A stretch of DNA of 64,000 nucleotides from Pleurodeles waltl (lineage: Eukaryota > Chordata > Amphibia > Caudata > Salamandridae). The notes under the pieces were generated by a model. The model worked only from the letters and a program-made list of their open reading frames with translations, had not been told where the DNA came from and made no database searches. Numbering within the stretch: position 1 is the stretch's first letter; every line of letters begins with the position of its first letter. The stretch is taken from the NCBI RefSeq assembly GCF_031143425.1, contig NC_090440.1, positions 1,263,855,123 through 1,263,919,122 on the forward strand, read 5' to 3'. Positions 1 to 12,420 of the stretch are shown here, piece after piece. The position numbers and the translations under genes were made by a program.

Positions 1-1785
1 GGCTTTGTGCATACTTTTCAGACAGCCTGTACACAGGGAGGGTGGAGGTGTCATAGAGGTGCATCTGCATACTGAATAGTCTTCCTGAGCAGAGAGAAAC
101 GCTGTGCCCTGGCCTCACACAATAGGGTTGTTTACACCCCACTGATGTTTGAAGCCTGTGCTGAAGGAGAGAGGGGGCACTCCCAGAACCAGTTGTAACT
201 GGCTGGAACCTACTCTCCCTACCATTGCAAAACATTTTAAGGACTTAGTATAAGTACAGGGAAATTTTCCCCACAATTTGGAGACATTTTTGGACCTTAC
301 CTAGAACTGGACACAGACTGCTGGAGGGACTCCCAAGGAACCGCCATGGACTGCTGCTGTTGTGCTGCCCTGTGACCTGCTGGTCACTAGGAGAGACTGC
401 CATCCGCCTGCATCCCCCTTGCGCTGGCCTGCTGCTGGGCCCTACCCTCTGTGCTCCTTTTTCTTGGATTCTTCGTCTCCCAGGAACAGGGTGCTGTTTC
501 CCCTGACCCCTGCAACCACCTGTTTCAAGCGCATGAGGAGTGCTTTTTCTTATGTTGTGTAGCATCTGAAGAGTGTTTTGCTTTGGGCCCCTAGCTCCTA
601 GTGAGGGCTGTGGAGTCATTTCTATAGTGCTTTGGAAGTGCTTTCCTGACTCTAAAAGTCACCGCCGCATTTGGCGGCCTGTTTTCAGGGAACGTGAGTG
701 AAACGCGCTGCACAAGACCCCTGGGGCAGAACCTGAGGAAGATAGGATCCAGCGTGCTCCTGATAGTGCCCCGGGGGCACCAACGAGAAACCTCTTTTGG
801 ATGTTCTGCGGCCCAGGGGGAAGGTGAGTTTCCTGCCGGTCGGGCAGGACAACCTGGGCGCAGCACCACTGACCAGCCGGGAACTGGCAAGGTTCACCCC
901 GCCACCCAAGTGCTACTTTTTGCTTGGGGAGTGGCCGAGCAGGGTGGGAGCCCCAGGAGGCTAAGTACTTGCTCCCGGAGGAGCGCAAATCTTTTCTTCA
1001 GGAACTGAGTCCCGAGTGGCTTCATTGGAGGAGGACTTAGGCTCGCAGGGCCCCCGTCCCTCCATATCGTGTTACAGTTTCAGGGCGGGCTGGGTGGAAG
1101 CATCATCGGAGGCTCCCCACGCTGCTGGGCCTCATTGTTGTTCTTGGAGGGCCCCCAGTGATCGCAGGCCCCAAGAGGGGCCTGTCTTTAAAGCGGAGGG
1201 GGGGGTGCTCCCCTCCTTCACAGGAGTATTGGTGGCCTTGGCCCCCCCTTGTGAGGGCCGGTGGAGGCCTGGGGGCCCTCAGCAACCACGGGCCCCAGGA
1301 TGGGCACGTCAGTAGTACAGAGGGGGTGCATGCTGTCCCCCTCTGCCTCAGAGGTTACCAGAGGCCCCCGTTTGGCACAGAGAAGCACCGGGGGCCCCTT
1401 TTTTCATCCTCTAGGCACTGGAGGTGCCCTAATCATTACCTCAGGTATTCCCTAAAAGGAACCATATACGTATCCTAAGTTCTTTCTACAGACTTGATAA
1501 ATACATATATTGCCTACCTGCTTTATGATGTTTATATATGTATGTAGATGTTCCTATTATGGTCATACCATACTAATATGTTTAGTGGTGGGGATATTGC
1601 ATCACATGTGTTGTGCAAATGCTTTACACATTGCCTCTGGGATAGGCCTGACTTCTCAAGCCAACCTACCAAGGGGGTGAGCAGGGGTTATCTTGGACGT
1701 GTAACTCCCTTGCCCTGACTAGAGTGGGTGGGTTCTGCCTGGCTGAGGTGCATACCCTAGCCAACCAGAAACCTCATTTCTAACA
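1..1785 (+). mobile_element. LTR-like dispersed repeat, 3' part (copy E)
   Basis: From base 1 this stretch runs co-linear with 45133-46989, sharing long identical blocks, so it is a second copy of the same repeat with its 5' part cut off by the window edge. It ends at 1785 in ATTTCTAACA, the terminus seen in the complete copy C, which has a 5-bp target duplication. The short ORFs inside it differ between copies and are not genes. It contains a GC-rich stretch (750-1400) and an AT-rich tail. TG...CA ends and 5-bp duplications in sister copies fit an LTR or solo LTR; the superfamily is not established. Confidence 0.75.
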
Positions 1786-1869
1786 GAGTGGATGTATGCA
1801 TTTGTGGATATTTGTGGGAAAAGGGTGTGTAGATGTTTGTGTGTGAAGGGGGGACGAGAATGTAGGGGG

Positions 1870-2240
1870 TGGGGGGCTTTGGAGGGGCGGGCAGGGGTAA
1901 CTTGACAGGGGGGGGATACCCCTATCAGTGACAGGGAAGGGATTCCCTGTCACTGATAGTGCTTACTTCCATGGTTTTCGTGGTGGTAAGGAAGCTATGA
2001 AAACCATGGCGGTAGGCGGGTTAATAATCCCGCAGGCGGAACAGTGACGGCCACTGGGCTGGAGATGGATATCTCCAGTGGGCAGCTGTTACCGCCGTGG
2101 CGGTTGGAGTTGTACACTGGGAGGTTGGCTTCAGCCAACCCGCCAATGTCATAATATGGCAGTAAGTACCACCAGCCTGTTGGTAGTACTTACCGCCATA
2201 TTACCGCCGACCGCCGGGTTTGTAATGACCCCCATAGTCT
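1870..2240. mobile_element. Inverted-repeat-rich MITE-like element
   Basis: This GC-rich block is a chain of hairpins. A perfect palindrome has 17-bp arms at 1922-1938 and 1943-1959. Further inverted pairs involve CCATGGTTTTC near 1970 and its complement near 1998, and GGCGGTAAGTAC-type arms around 2158-2200. The right end reads GTTTGTAATGACCCC. Its composition differs sharply from the AT-rich DNA that follows. No ORF. It is probably a non-autonomous DNA transposon; I could not fix the left terminus or a target duplication. Confidence 0.5.
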
Positions 2241-2829
2241 TTCATTACTACTGAGAACTGAGTCTTACCAAGAAACTATACACTTTGGAGAAACTCCTGA
2301 GTCTCAACACATGCTTACCAATGTAACCAGCATTTTAAAAGCTGTATAACTCAAATTGAATGCATCACCATAACATTCAAGTTGTTTGTGTATTTGAATC
2401 ATATATTTCTTTTTTTTGTACTAAGTAAATGTAGATTTATGGTACACCAAACAAATATAAAATGTAAAGGCTGAAACTTTTTATGGTTGTAATTGATGGT
2501 CAGATTTCACCTCCACAACAACGTTTGAATTAAGATCAGATATTAGCCAAAGTACCAAAGAGACTAACATCATTTGGCAGCTTCTTGTCCTGAGACACCA
2601 CTGACGTCTTGAAGGCATCTAGTGTTTTTATATAATTTGCACTGCTCCTTCTGAAAGTCTTTTGTCACTGCTCCTTATGCAAAGGTAACTTTAAAAAACA
2701 CTTCTCTGCATTGTTGACTTTAGGTAATACATTTTTGGGAGAAAGTGGCTTGTTTGTTGACTGTAGGTTAGCTCTGATCAATCAACAGCCACATTCCCTA
2801 GCAGGGTGAAACACAAAAAATCATTAAAT
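2241..2829. other. AT-rich DNA without recognised feature
   Basis: I see no ORF of note, no repeat structure and no RNA-like element here. Confidence 0.4.
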
Positions 2830-3510
2830 TAATGTATGCTTAACCTTGGGTAGCTTGGCCCTATAGGCCATCAATCTTAACTTAGAGGCAATGTGTAAAA
2901 TATTCATGCAGCACACAAACAGTAATGAAATGAAAATACAACACAAGAAAAATCCCACACCAATTTAGAAAAAAGGAGTACATTTTAATACATTATTTGA
3001 CACCAAAACAACAAAAATCCAATCCAATCAATGGAAGACCAGGTCAAAGTCGAAAAATATGTCAGACTGCAATGGTGCGTGGGATATGATACAACAAGTA
3101 TTGGGCCTGGTAGACGCTTACTTTCAGACTTAGAAGAAATTTGGACAAAAAAGTTCCCAAAATCTAAAGTTCAGTGGATCAAGGCTGGTGGAGGCAGTGT
3201 CATATTCGGGGAGCCATTGGAGTTATGGTGAAGATTTCTACACTCAGACTTAGTCCCTTTTGTTGAAATCAAAAATCTCCTGTGGCTGAGGCAGGAGACT
3301 TTAGCTAACAGGAGTTCTGGGAGACCATTTACCTCTTTTGCGAAGGACCACTGAACAGGATTTGCTGCTGCGGAAAAGAACATAACAGAAATGGCCACAA
3401 AATTAGGCTGATTGGTGATGAACCATGTGTGGATAGGTGAGAAGGCTGTTCCAAATCATCACTCAGATTTTAGACCAGTTTTAACCAACAAAGTCTCAAG
3501 TTTTGGATTT
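2830..3510 (-). mobile_element. Fragment of LTR-like repeat family
   Basis: The text GGTAGCTTGG, then CTTAACTTAGAGGCAATGTG, then an A-rich AAACAACAAAAATCCAAT stretch occurs in the same order at 6590-6760, 33760-33920 and 48820-49000, where it marks one end of the LTR-like elements. This copy is therefore a diverged, truncated, minus-oriented fragment. No coding capacity. Confidence 0.55.
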
Positions 3511-3539
3511 TGGCTATCTGGGCTCTTTTAGCACCATCA

Positions 3540-4245
3540 CCAGGGCCCATATGCTCAAAGTTTTAGCGTTACTTTTTTAAAGCTAAACCATGCAAAACTT
3601 TTTTGGGCATTCCCAAACCAACGCAAATAGGTATTTACTTTGGTTTGTGTGGCAAAGTAATGCAAAGCAAAGAAAAACGCTACTTTGCATTACTTTGCAT
3701 CAAGGGAGCGTTACATAGGTGGTACATTGGTCCACCCGTGCTACCACCCATGCTTTTTGATGCTAAACCCAATTCTGAAACATCAGTAGAAAAGGGTTTA
3801 GCACCAAACATTAATGCCTTTGAAAAGCAGATGCAAAATGGAGAAATGTTTTCATTTCTCCCTGCTTTTCTGACTTTTGCATGTGTGTTGCACTCAAAGT
3901 GGGAAAAGCATTTGCATGAGGCAGAGTATTTTGTGCACGAAGGATACTCTTCCTGTACAAAACCTATGCTAGACTCTTGCACACATACCCTAACACTGTC
4001 GCTAAGGTGTGTTCTTGACGCACAGCAGCTGAAAACAGCACCAGCACTAGGGAAAGGGGTGGAGGGTGCACTTTTTATTGGAATTTGGTGCTCTCTTGCT
4101 CTCTCTTTGTTAAGCAGCACAGCAAGTTTGGGTGCTGCGCTGAGTTGCTTGTCACCCACCAGAATCGAGGCGCAAGGAGTCCAGGTGTGGGTTCAAGATG
4201 GTAGAGCCTGTTATGTCCCTGTGGCTCTGAACAGGAGCTAGCAAA
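3540..4245. mobile_element. Foldback/MITE-like fragment
   Basis: It begins with GGGCCCATATGCTCAAAG, close to the GGGCCCATATTTATAC terminus of other short elements in the window, and carries the same TTTGCATTACTTTGCAT-type internal sequence. A 212-codon open frame crosses it (3603-4241), but no protein family is recognisable and the sequence behaves as a repeat. Confidence 0.35.
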
Positions 4246-5983
4246 CCAGCCCTTGGAGTCACTCTAGTAGACCTGGGTTCAAGTGATGAAACAGGGCTAA
4301 AGCAGCAGGCCTCTGAAGGTTCAAAGCAGCCTCCAGGCATCAAAGTAGTCCTTCATATTATAGCAGGAGTCCTCGTGCATTTATTGTCCCTGAAGCAGGA
4401 AATAAGAGGTCACCTATCTGACACTCGTAGAGCACCTCGAACATTGCCAGTAAGAGTTAGGAGTACTAGAATTCTTGTGTGATTCCTCTTCCACCAGCAG
4501 GAGTTAAGATTCTTCATCCAGCTGGGCCTTCTTCTTCAAGTGGAGTCTTCCCTGGTCCAGGCATGTTCTAAGGCAGAGGTAGTGAAAATGGAATTGCAAA
4601 ATATATCCTGTGCACTTCCTCTTTACTGTGCTTTAAAATTGCCAAGGGGGACCAGTTACAAGATATAGTAAACTAGCTGTCAGGTAAGATTTTTTGTGAT
4701 AAGCTAGACATAAGAAAATGTATGGTGCCTCTAGGTTAGAGAGCACATTAAAAACTGACTTTATGTAATATAAGTAAGGTTCCCAGTGTTCTGTTTTTGC
4801 TGATTTGTACAGATAAATGCAGACAGAAAAATGTTTTTTTTCTGTCTGTGTTTAGTTTTAAAAGTAGAATAATACTAAAAATTATGTTTCGAATGAGTGA
4901 CTTTTCAAGCTGTCTGTTGTGAATTCCAAGTCAACAGATGAGCATGTAGCTAGCATGGGGAGTTAAAAAACAGGTCAACATACCTTTCTATACAGGCATA
5001 TGTTCAAATATATTTGTAGTAAATTGCTAATATGTATGTGTGTGTAGTGTTGTGCTATATTTGGCTGCTGAATTTGCTAAACCTTAGCAGAGAAAAAAGT
5101 ATGAGTGCATGTCTATCAGTTAAATAAATGCCAAAATGTACCATTTTTTACTCCACTTATTCGCAAACCACATATAATAAATATGGATAAATACTAATAA
5201 GATGGCCAAAACAAAAATATCAATAAATACAGATGAAAAATAAAAATCATGAAACCCGGAGCCCTAAATATAAACTGAGTTATAAAATGTATTTTTATGC
5301 TGTGCAGGTTATTGGTAAAGCTGCTTTAAGGAACAATTTATTGACTGCTAAAATATGCATTATTATAGTAGTGGTGGTCTTGCTTACGGCAGGAAAGGAA
5401 CAGTAGACTTGCCATAGTTTATTTACCCACGTGAAAAATGAGCTGCAAGGTCTTAAATATTGGGTAAGACCTTAAATGACATATATGGATTAATAATAAC
5501 TTATCATTATCATTATAAAAGGATGAAAAAAGGTTTTTATTCCAAAAGTTTCTTATCTTATTGGGTAAAGGAGCAGACAGTTTGTACTGTTATGTGTGAT
5601 GGAAACTAAAAGCAAGACACCTTCATTATATATGATATAAAATCCTGGTGAATATTAATGGGTAAGAAAATTGTTCTTACCAGTTAAAATATAAAGGAAG
5701 GCAATTAAGGATGTCCCTTAGGATCTTCTTATTAGATACTCATGACAACACTATACCCTAATAATATGTTAAATGTGTATGAACTTACACATTATAATGA
5801 ATAATATATAAAAGAATCATGTATATGGATTCTTGATAGGTATAAATATACACCATATCAATAATCATGTCCTTTTGTTTTACTATGTGGTATATATAAA
5901 AAACGTATAGTAATAACAACATTGTAAGGCCAGCCTTATGTGTTTAGATAACCTGTTTGACAACTGTTTTTATAGAGATATAT
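4246..5983. other. AT-rich DNA without recognised gene
   Basis: A short inverted repeat (ACAGAAAAA / TTTTTCTGT) sits near 4822-4850. Otherwise I see neither coding potential nor a known repeat. Confidence 0.4.
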
Positions 5984-6139
5984 CAGTAGTGTTTCACCAA
6001 TTGAGGGGGGCCTCATGCAAAGTACACAGAGGGGCCCACTTTGGACTCAGTTAGAAGCTTTCAGGCCTTGCTACTGTGGTGAGGGGGCCCCGTGGAGTTC
6101 GGAGCCCCCCACACAGCAGGGTCCTATGTTACACCACTG
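5984..6139. mobile_element. Short hAT-like MITE
   Basis: This 156-bp element starts CAGTAGTGTTTCACC and ends GTTACACCACTG, giving imperfect inverted termini of the CAGTGGTGTAAC type used by many hAT elements. The flanking 8-mers are AGATATAT on the left and AGATAAAC on the right, 6 of 8 matching, as expected for an old 8-bp hAT target duplication. The interior is GC-rich with a GGGGCCCCGTGG core. No ORF. Confidence 0.55.
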
Positions 6140-7686
6140 AGATAAACATTGTTTATTTTCTCCTAGTTCTAACTCAGTTATTGGACCTGAAGAAGATGGG
6201 ATAAAGGTCAAGAAGCTACCAAAGTGCTGCATCGTCACAATAACTTTTTAAAATATTTTGATTGTATACAGTTGTTTTCTATGTTATTTTTGGACAAAAT
6301 GTTTTTATGATGTATTTGGTTCAATTGACAATAAACTATATCAACCAAAAGTAGGCTAAAGATAATTTTCAGTTCTTAGCTATGTTAAAAGCCTGTTTGT
6401 GTTAGCTGCACTTATTTAATATGTATAGGTGACACTACTGGCCTCATTGTATCGCAACCGAATCTATATGTGATGAATAGCATAACTTTATGTTAGAAAT
6501 GGGGTCTTTGGTTGGCAGTCAGGTTAGCCACCTGCCCAAGCAAGGACCCTCACTTTAGTCAGGGCAAAGGAGACCCCCACTCACCCCATTGGTAGCTTGG
6601 CATGAGCAGGCAAGCTTAACTCAGAAGCTATGTGTAAATTATTTGTACCAACACACATAGTAATACAGTCAAACACTACAAAATGGACACTACACCAGTT
6701 TAGAAAAATAGGTAATATTTATCTAAATCAAACAAGACCAAAACAACAAAAATCCAACATACTCAAGTTAAAATATGAATTTTCAAAAGACTGAGAATCT
6801 TACTCCATAGAAAACAATAGAATTGATGATTTTGCACAAAGTACCTGGTTTGCATAAAAAATAAAGCTGCCCGGGCGTGCGTGCATCAGAAAAGTAAGTG
6901 ATGAGCTGATTCCTTCCTCGCAAGGGAGGCCGTGCTTTGTTTCTTTTCCTTTCTTCTACAGTCAGTCGGCAGTGAGTAATTTTTCTCCCTCGCAAGAGAG
7001 CAATGCATCTATTTCCGTATGGGGCACATTGGATCCGCACAGAGTCGGGATGACTTTGACGCCCGGGGACGATGTGTGGAAAATCCGGTTGCACAGTGTT
7101 AGAAAACCACGCTGCATGGGGTTTGCATCGTTACCAGCTGCCGCAAGCGGGAGTTTTGCGTTGTTTCTCCAGCCGTGATGCATCGATTTCCCAGCCGCAA
7201 TGCATGTGGAACATCGTTTTCAGCCGCCAAGCTGGCGGCGTGCCATTTATCAGCTGTGTTGCAGATAGTATGTCAAAAATTTCCCCACATGACATTCTGT
7301 ATGTGGATTTTCAATCCTTTTCCACCAGCTTCACATTTCAAGGGACCAGGGGCTGGATGGGACACGACTTGGCCGGGTAGGAGTCTCAGCAGAGAGTCCA
7401 GGTGCTGGCAGAGGAAGTCTTTGATGGCCCTGAGACTTCAAAACAGGAGGCAAGCTCAGCTCAAACCCTTGGAGATTCTTCACAAGCAGGAATGCACAAC
7501 AGAGTACAGTCTTTGTCAGGCACGGCTGTCCTTTAGGGCTCAGGGGCCACGCCACCCCCACCTTTTGCCCCTCATGAAGAGTGTCTGTCAAGCTGAACAA
7601 AGGTCAGCCTCACAGACACTCTTCATTTTCAGCTCAGACATGAGACATGCGCGATTTGCGCAGACTCCTGGCTGCCTGAGCTGAAC

Positions 7687-7743
7687 TTTGCTGGGCTGAG
7701 GAGGTCACAGCTCCTATGGGAGTGACCTCCTCGGCTCAGCAAA
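7687..7743. repeat. Hairpin inside copy A
   Basis: Arms 7687-7708 and 7722-7743 are complementary over about 22 bp (TTTGCTGGGCTGAGG with CCTCGGCTCAGCAAA at the open ends). A comparable hairpin lies at a similar place in copy B, so it may be a conserved structural part of the family. Confidence 0.7.
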
Positions 7744-7916
7744 GGTGCCTCAAGGCCTTCCCCTGGGTGACAAGGAAAGCGTCACCCATTTACTTCGACC
7801 TGGGCGCTTCAGGTTTAAGCCCTGAAGCATCCAGGGCGAGTGTCAATCAGTGACACTTTGTCACATAGTGGGGTGGGGTCAGCAGTCTCACAGAACCCAT
7901 CCCACTCTGTGACGAG

Positions 7917-7985
7917 GCTGGGACTGCTGCCTTCCCTCATTGGCGGACCTAAGGTTGGCCAGTGAGGGAAGGCAGCAGTCCCAAC
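7917..7985. repeat. Long hairpin inside copy A
   Basis: Arms 7917-7943 and 7959-7985 pair at 25 of 27 positions. The core is CTGCTGCCTTCCCTCA, with its complement TGAGGGAAGGCAGCAG, separated by a 15-base loop. Confidence 0.75.
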
Positions 7986-8009
7986 CCTCCTGGGATCTCG
8001 AGCCTGAAG

Positions 8010-8330
8010 GTAAGTATGTGTGTGTGTCATGTTTTAAAATGAATGTTTGGTGCATGCGTGCATGTTTAAATGTTCTGAGTGTTGTTAATGGATGTGTGTG
8101 CATGTGTGGTGATCTTTTAAAATGAATGTTCGGTGTGTGCGTGCATATTTGAATGTTGTGAGTGCTAAAGGATGTGCGTGCATGTGTGAAAGAATGAGTG
8201 TGTGTGTGTGATGTTTTAAAATGAATGTTTGGTGCGTGCATGCTTGTTTGAATGTTATGAGTGTTGTTAATGGATGTGCGTGCCTGTGTGTGAAAGAATG
8301 AGTGTGTGTGTATGTGTGTGTGTTTCTCAC
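8010..8330. repeat. TG-rich minisatellite, about three 80-100 bp units
   Basis: The unit begins TTTTAAAATGAATGTT at about 8032, 8115 and 8213, followed each time by GTGCGTGCATG-like and GGATGTGTGTGCATGTG text. The block ends in a (TG)n run near 8300-8325. Its long minus-strand frame (His/Thr-rich) is a by-product of the repeat. Confidence 0.75.
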
Positions 8331-9590
8331 CCACCCCCTCCCTCCTAAAGCTACCAGCCACCACTGGTCTTTGTCCTCTTTCAGGCAGAAGCAGCAACTG
8401 CAGGGCATCCTAGCAAAGCACAGTCACAGGCAAAGGGGCAGTACTCCTCCAGCTCTTCAGCTCTTCTTCTTGGCAGAGGTTCTTCTTGATCCCAGAAGTA
8501 ATCTGAAAATGTGCGGTTTTGGGTCCACAACACATGTCTCTTTCTGCCTTTGAAGTAGGTAAACGTCAAAGGAAAGTCTCTGTTGTTCACCAGATCCTGC
8601 CTTGCCCAGGCCAGGCCCTAGACATACACGAGGGGGTTGGAAACTGTATTGTGGGAGGGCAGGCACAGCCAATTCAGGTGTAAGTGACCACTCCTCCCTC
8701 CACTGTAGCTCAGATGGCCCTTCAGGATATGCAGGCTACTCCCCAGCTCCCTTTGTCTCACTGGAGGGAATTCACAAACATGCCAACTGTCAGTCTGACC
8801 CAGACAGGAAATATGCAAACAGGCAGAGTCACAGAATGATTTAAGAAGGAAAATGTACACTTTCTAAAAGTGGGATTTTCAAACTGACAATTTAAAAACA
8901 AACTTCACTAAAATATATATTTTAAAACTGTGAGGTCAGAGACACCAGATTGCACATTTCTATCTGCTCCCAAAGGGAATCAGCACTTTAAAGTTATTTA
9001 AAGGCAGCCCCCATGTTAACATATGAGAGAGATGGGCCTTTCAGCAGTGAAAACCGCATTTAGCAGCATTTCACTGTTAGGACATGTAAAACACATCAGT
9101 ACATGCCCCAACTTTAACATACACTGCACCCTGCCCATGAAGCTACCTGGGGCCTACCTTAGGGGTGCCTTACATGTATACAAAGGAAAGGTTTGGGCCT
9201 GGCAAGTGGGTACACTTTTGCCAGGTCGATTTGGCAGGTCAACACTTCATAAAAAAGACACTGCAGTGGCAGGTCTGAGCCATGTTTACAGGGCTACTAA
9301 TGTGGGTGGCACAACCAGTGCTGCAGGCCCACTAGTAGCATTTCATTTACAGGCCTAGGGCAACTCTAGTGCACTTTACTAGGGACTTACTAGTAAATCA
9401 GATATGTCAATCATGGAAAGCCAATTACACATACATTTTACATAGGACCACTTGCACTTTAGCACTGGTCGGTAGTGGTAAAGTGCCCAGACTATCAAAA
9501 ACAGCAAAACAGAGTCCAGCACACAGTCAAAACATGGGAAGCAGAGGGAAAAAGACAGGGTAGACCCCGCCAAGGATTCCACGTCTAACA

Positions 9591-12055
9591 CTTGGATTAG
9601 AAAATGTGTATTCAAAAGTAGAAAATGAGATTAAAAAAAAGAAATCACTCCATAATAAGTAAAATAACTTAAACATTTGAAAAACAAACATATATAAACT
9701 ACTTAGGACTTCATGGCAAGTAACTCTGAGTGATATCTCCCCAATGTCATGGGGTTTTCCCTGGACACTACTGCGAAAGACAAATGCTTGTAGTGGACAG
9801 AAGAATACAAATAATAATCAGAAAAAAAACAGAAAAGAAACCAATGCCTAATGCAGCTGACGCTTTTACCGAAAGTTTTAAACTACAAGCACAATTTGGG
9901 TTTCAGCTTTATTTATAGGAAATATTGCATCTCATGTTCGCTAATAACATCATAGGGTGTCTGTTATGCTACACAAGTGTGTATTTCCTAAAGGTTCTAG
10001 CTTCTGTCATAATTTCCTGAAATTAACAGACATGTCTGCAGTGGAAAGTGATACATGATTCTAATTTTATAATAAACACACAGATGCTATCCTTATCATT
10101 TATCATCAGCAATCCAGATACTGCAAACACAAAGGCAACAAGCACTGGCAAAGCCACACAGTCAATGCACATTTGTGCATGCCCATGTTTGTATGCATTA
10201 GCACTTTAAAGCCAGACCTTCCGACTTTGTAATTTGGTAGTTTGTTGATAACATACAAGAATGTAAGTGGTTATGGTGGACTCTTTTATGAATACCCTGT
10301 TGATTAGTTTGTTCGTTAGAGACCTTCATTTCCTCCCCTTAGCGAGTAAGTATAGGATTGAATCTTATAAATCAATCTTCAATTTTTAATACAGCCAGGA
10401 TACAATTGCTACATGGGGATTAGGTTGTCGTCGATGTGCCCTGCAAGAAGCCAATAATTTGGACATGTTTGTGATGCCCACATGGGTGAGAACTCTTGAT
10501 AAAATGGTGTTGCTTCTGTGTCTCAAAATCTAAACCTTAGCTCATCTCCCTCATGCTCTGAGACAACTGACATTTCTTGCATTTATTATTGCTAGACTTA
10601 TGAATTCACTAAAAAGTGCCATAGTGGATGCCTTCTGTCTATCCAGAAATGGTTGATGCATTGTTTGGAATGACATGTCCTAAAACACAGTATGACTTCA
10701 AGAATCAGCAGTCTTTCAAGACATCATCATACATGGGAAAAGTATGAATTTAATGCAGACATAACCTAGTTCATCAAAACTTGCCCTCTGTACCTGTTTT
10801 GACTATTATTTATTTTTATCGTCGATTACCCCCTCTTATTCTGTCCCTTCTGTCTTTTCTCTATATTTTATTTTATCTTTTTGTACTGTCTGATTCTGGG
10901 CTTCAAATGCTAATGTGCATAAAGTGATTTATGTTGTATTTTAATGTAATTATTACAAGCAATATTTTTTAAAAACAAGGTCGAAAACTAGGTTGATGAT
11001 CAATCATAATGTTGTTCTGTGGCCCCTTGGAATTGTTTCTTCTTTTTCAAGAAACTGATATGTTTCCAGCAGCACTTGATTATCCTCACATCAATAGAGT
11101 CAGCAATTACACAAATGTTGCTTTTTAAATGTATAGATCTGCATTACCATTCATTTTTGTCTGAATCACAGTTGCAAAAGTGTCTCAGGTCCAAACAACT
11201 TTCTTCCAGTCCACATGAGCATTGTTGGATTCCAGGAAGTGATCCACCCCAGTAAGTTTGCTTTTCACCAGACCGGCTAAGCCACCATGTAAACGGAGTC
11301 CCACCTGCAGGAGAACAAAACGTATTATAAAATTGAATGCACATGCACCTAAGAAGATAGTAAAAAGGAAATTTGAGTGATTTAATTTTTTTAATATCAG
11401 ATATACATTTGTGTTCTCCTCTTGCCCTTTTTGGCTTATTAAATATTAATCATTCCTTAACGGTGGCAGTCGTGGGATTACTAGTGTCCATTTTGGGGGT
11501 TTACTCTATGGTCCTTATTACAAGTTGTACAAAATACGGTAAGGTACTCACATCACCTGGTAAATACCACTATTCTGGAATGAGGTATTTACCACATACC
11601 ATTATTCTGCTGGTAAATACCCCCATTATGTGTTTCAAACTTGCAAATGAGGCATAACATGCAGAATCAGTCTTTCATAGACATACTTCAGCATATTTAC
11701 ACTTTTCCACAAGCCTTTTCACCCTATATTAGTTTTAATCTTCCAGCATCTATCCAGGGACATTTGCAGAGGTGTGAAAATTGCCTCAAAGCTTGTAATT
11801 CCACTCCCTGTGCAAACAAGTGTTTGTACAGTGTTCGAAATTTAGTCCTGAACTTGTAATGAGGGCCAATGTAGACAATCTTTTCAAGATGCATTACACT
11901 ATAATAGGTCTTGAGCAAATGATAGTTGTCCTACATACCTCGTATGACCCTTTTAAATAGGCCATTAATATGAACAAAAGTAATGGTGTTTGGGGAAAAG
12001 GGCTATTTTCTTTCAGTCACTTTCAGGAAGAAAGTTCTGCACTCATGCACACTCA
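9591..12055. other. AT-rich DNA without recognised gene
   Basis: No ORF above about 95 codons and none with a known domain. A short quasi-repeat of the GGTAAATACC type occurs near 11560-11620. I could not place the rest. Confidence 0.4.
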
Positions 12056-12420
12056 GGAGCATATTTATACTTTTTGATGCAAAACTGCACTAATGCAGTT
12101 TTGCATCAAAAAGTTTAGCACCTGCTTGCGCCATTCCTGAGCGCCAGCCAGGCCCCATATTTATGGAATGGCGCAAGCCGGTGCAAAGGGTGGGCTAGTG
12201 TAAGAAAAAATAAGTTACCCGGGTGGGGGTGGATTTATGGGAGAAGGGGATTTTGCACCAAAAAATGATGTAAGGCTGGTTAGAGGCAAAAAAAGCCTGT
12301 TTTGGGGACCATCTCAAGTTTGACACAAGATTCAGTGGAAAAGTAACTCCGCTTGTATGTTTCTGAAATATTGTTGCAGAATGGGATTGTGGACTTTTAT
12401 ATATTAGAAAGTATATATCA
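12056..12420. mobile_element. Foldback element fragment with perfect hairpin
   Basis: It starts GGAGCATATTTATAC, the terminal motif shared with the elements at 16154 and 27060. A perfect 21-bp hairpin follows (arms 12069-12089 and 12094-12114, loop CTAA). A second CCCCATATTTATGG motif lies at about 12154. The right end is not clear. Probably a non-autonomous DNA transposon. Confidence 0.55.

Larger units (their letters stand above)
6491..9590 (-). mobile_element. LTR-like element, full-length copy A (3.1 kb)
   Basis: It runs from TGTTAGAAATGGGG at 6491 to ACGTCTAACA at 9590, so on the minus strand it reads TGTTAGAC...TCTAACA. Sections in the same order appear (reverse complemented) in copy C, and directly in copies B and D. 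Flanks are CTTTA and CTTGG, a weak remnant of a 5-bp duplication. Internal features are two long hairpins (7687-7743 and 7917-7985) and a TG-rich minisatellite. ORFs of up to 169 codons have no family signature and are not conserved. An LTR or solo LTR is the best fit. Confidence 0.7.

Noticed and set aside
3603..4241. 212-codon plus-strand ORF
   Set aside because: Lies within a foldback-type repeat, has an equally open antisense frame and no recognisable domain.
7175..7684. 169-codon plus-strand ORF
   Set aside because: Inside LTR-like copy A; the corresponding parts of copies B and D are not open, so not a conserved gene.
7888..8397. 169-codon minus-strand ORF rich in His and Thr
   Set aside because: Produced by the TG-rich minisatellite at 8010-8330.
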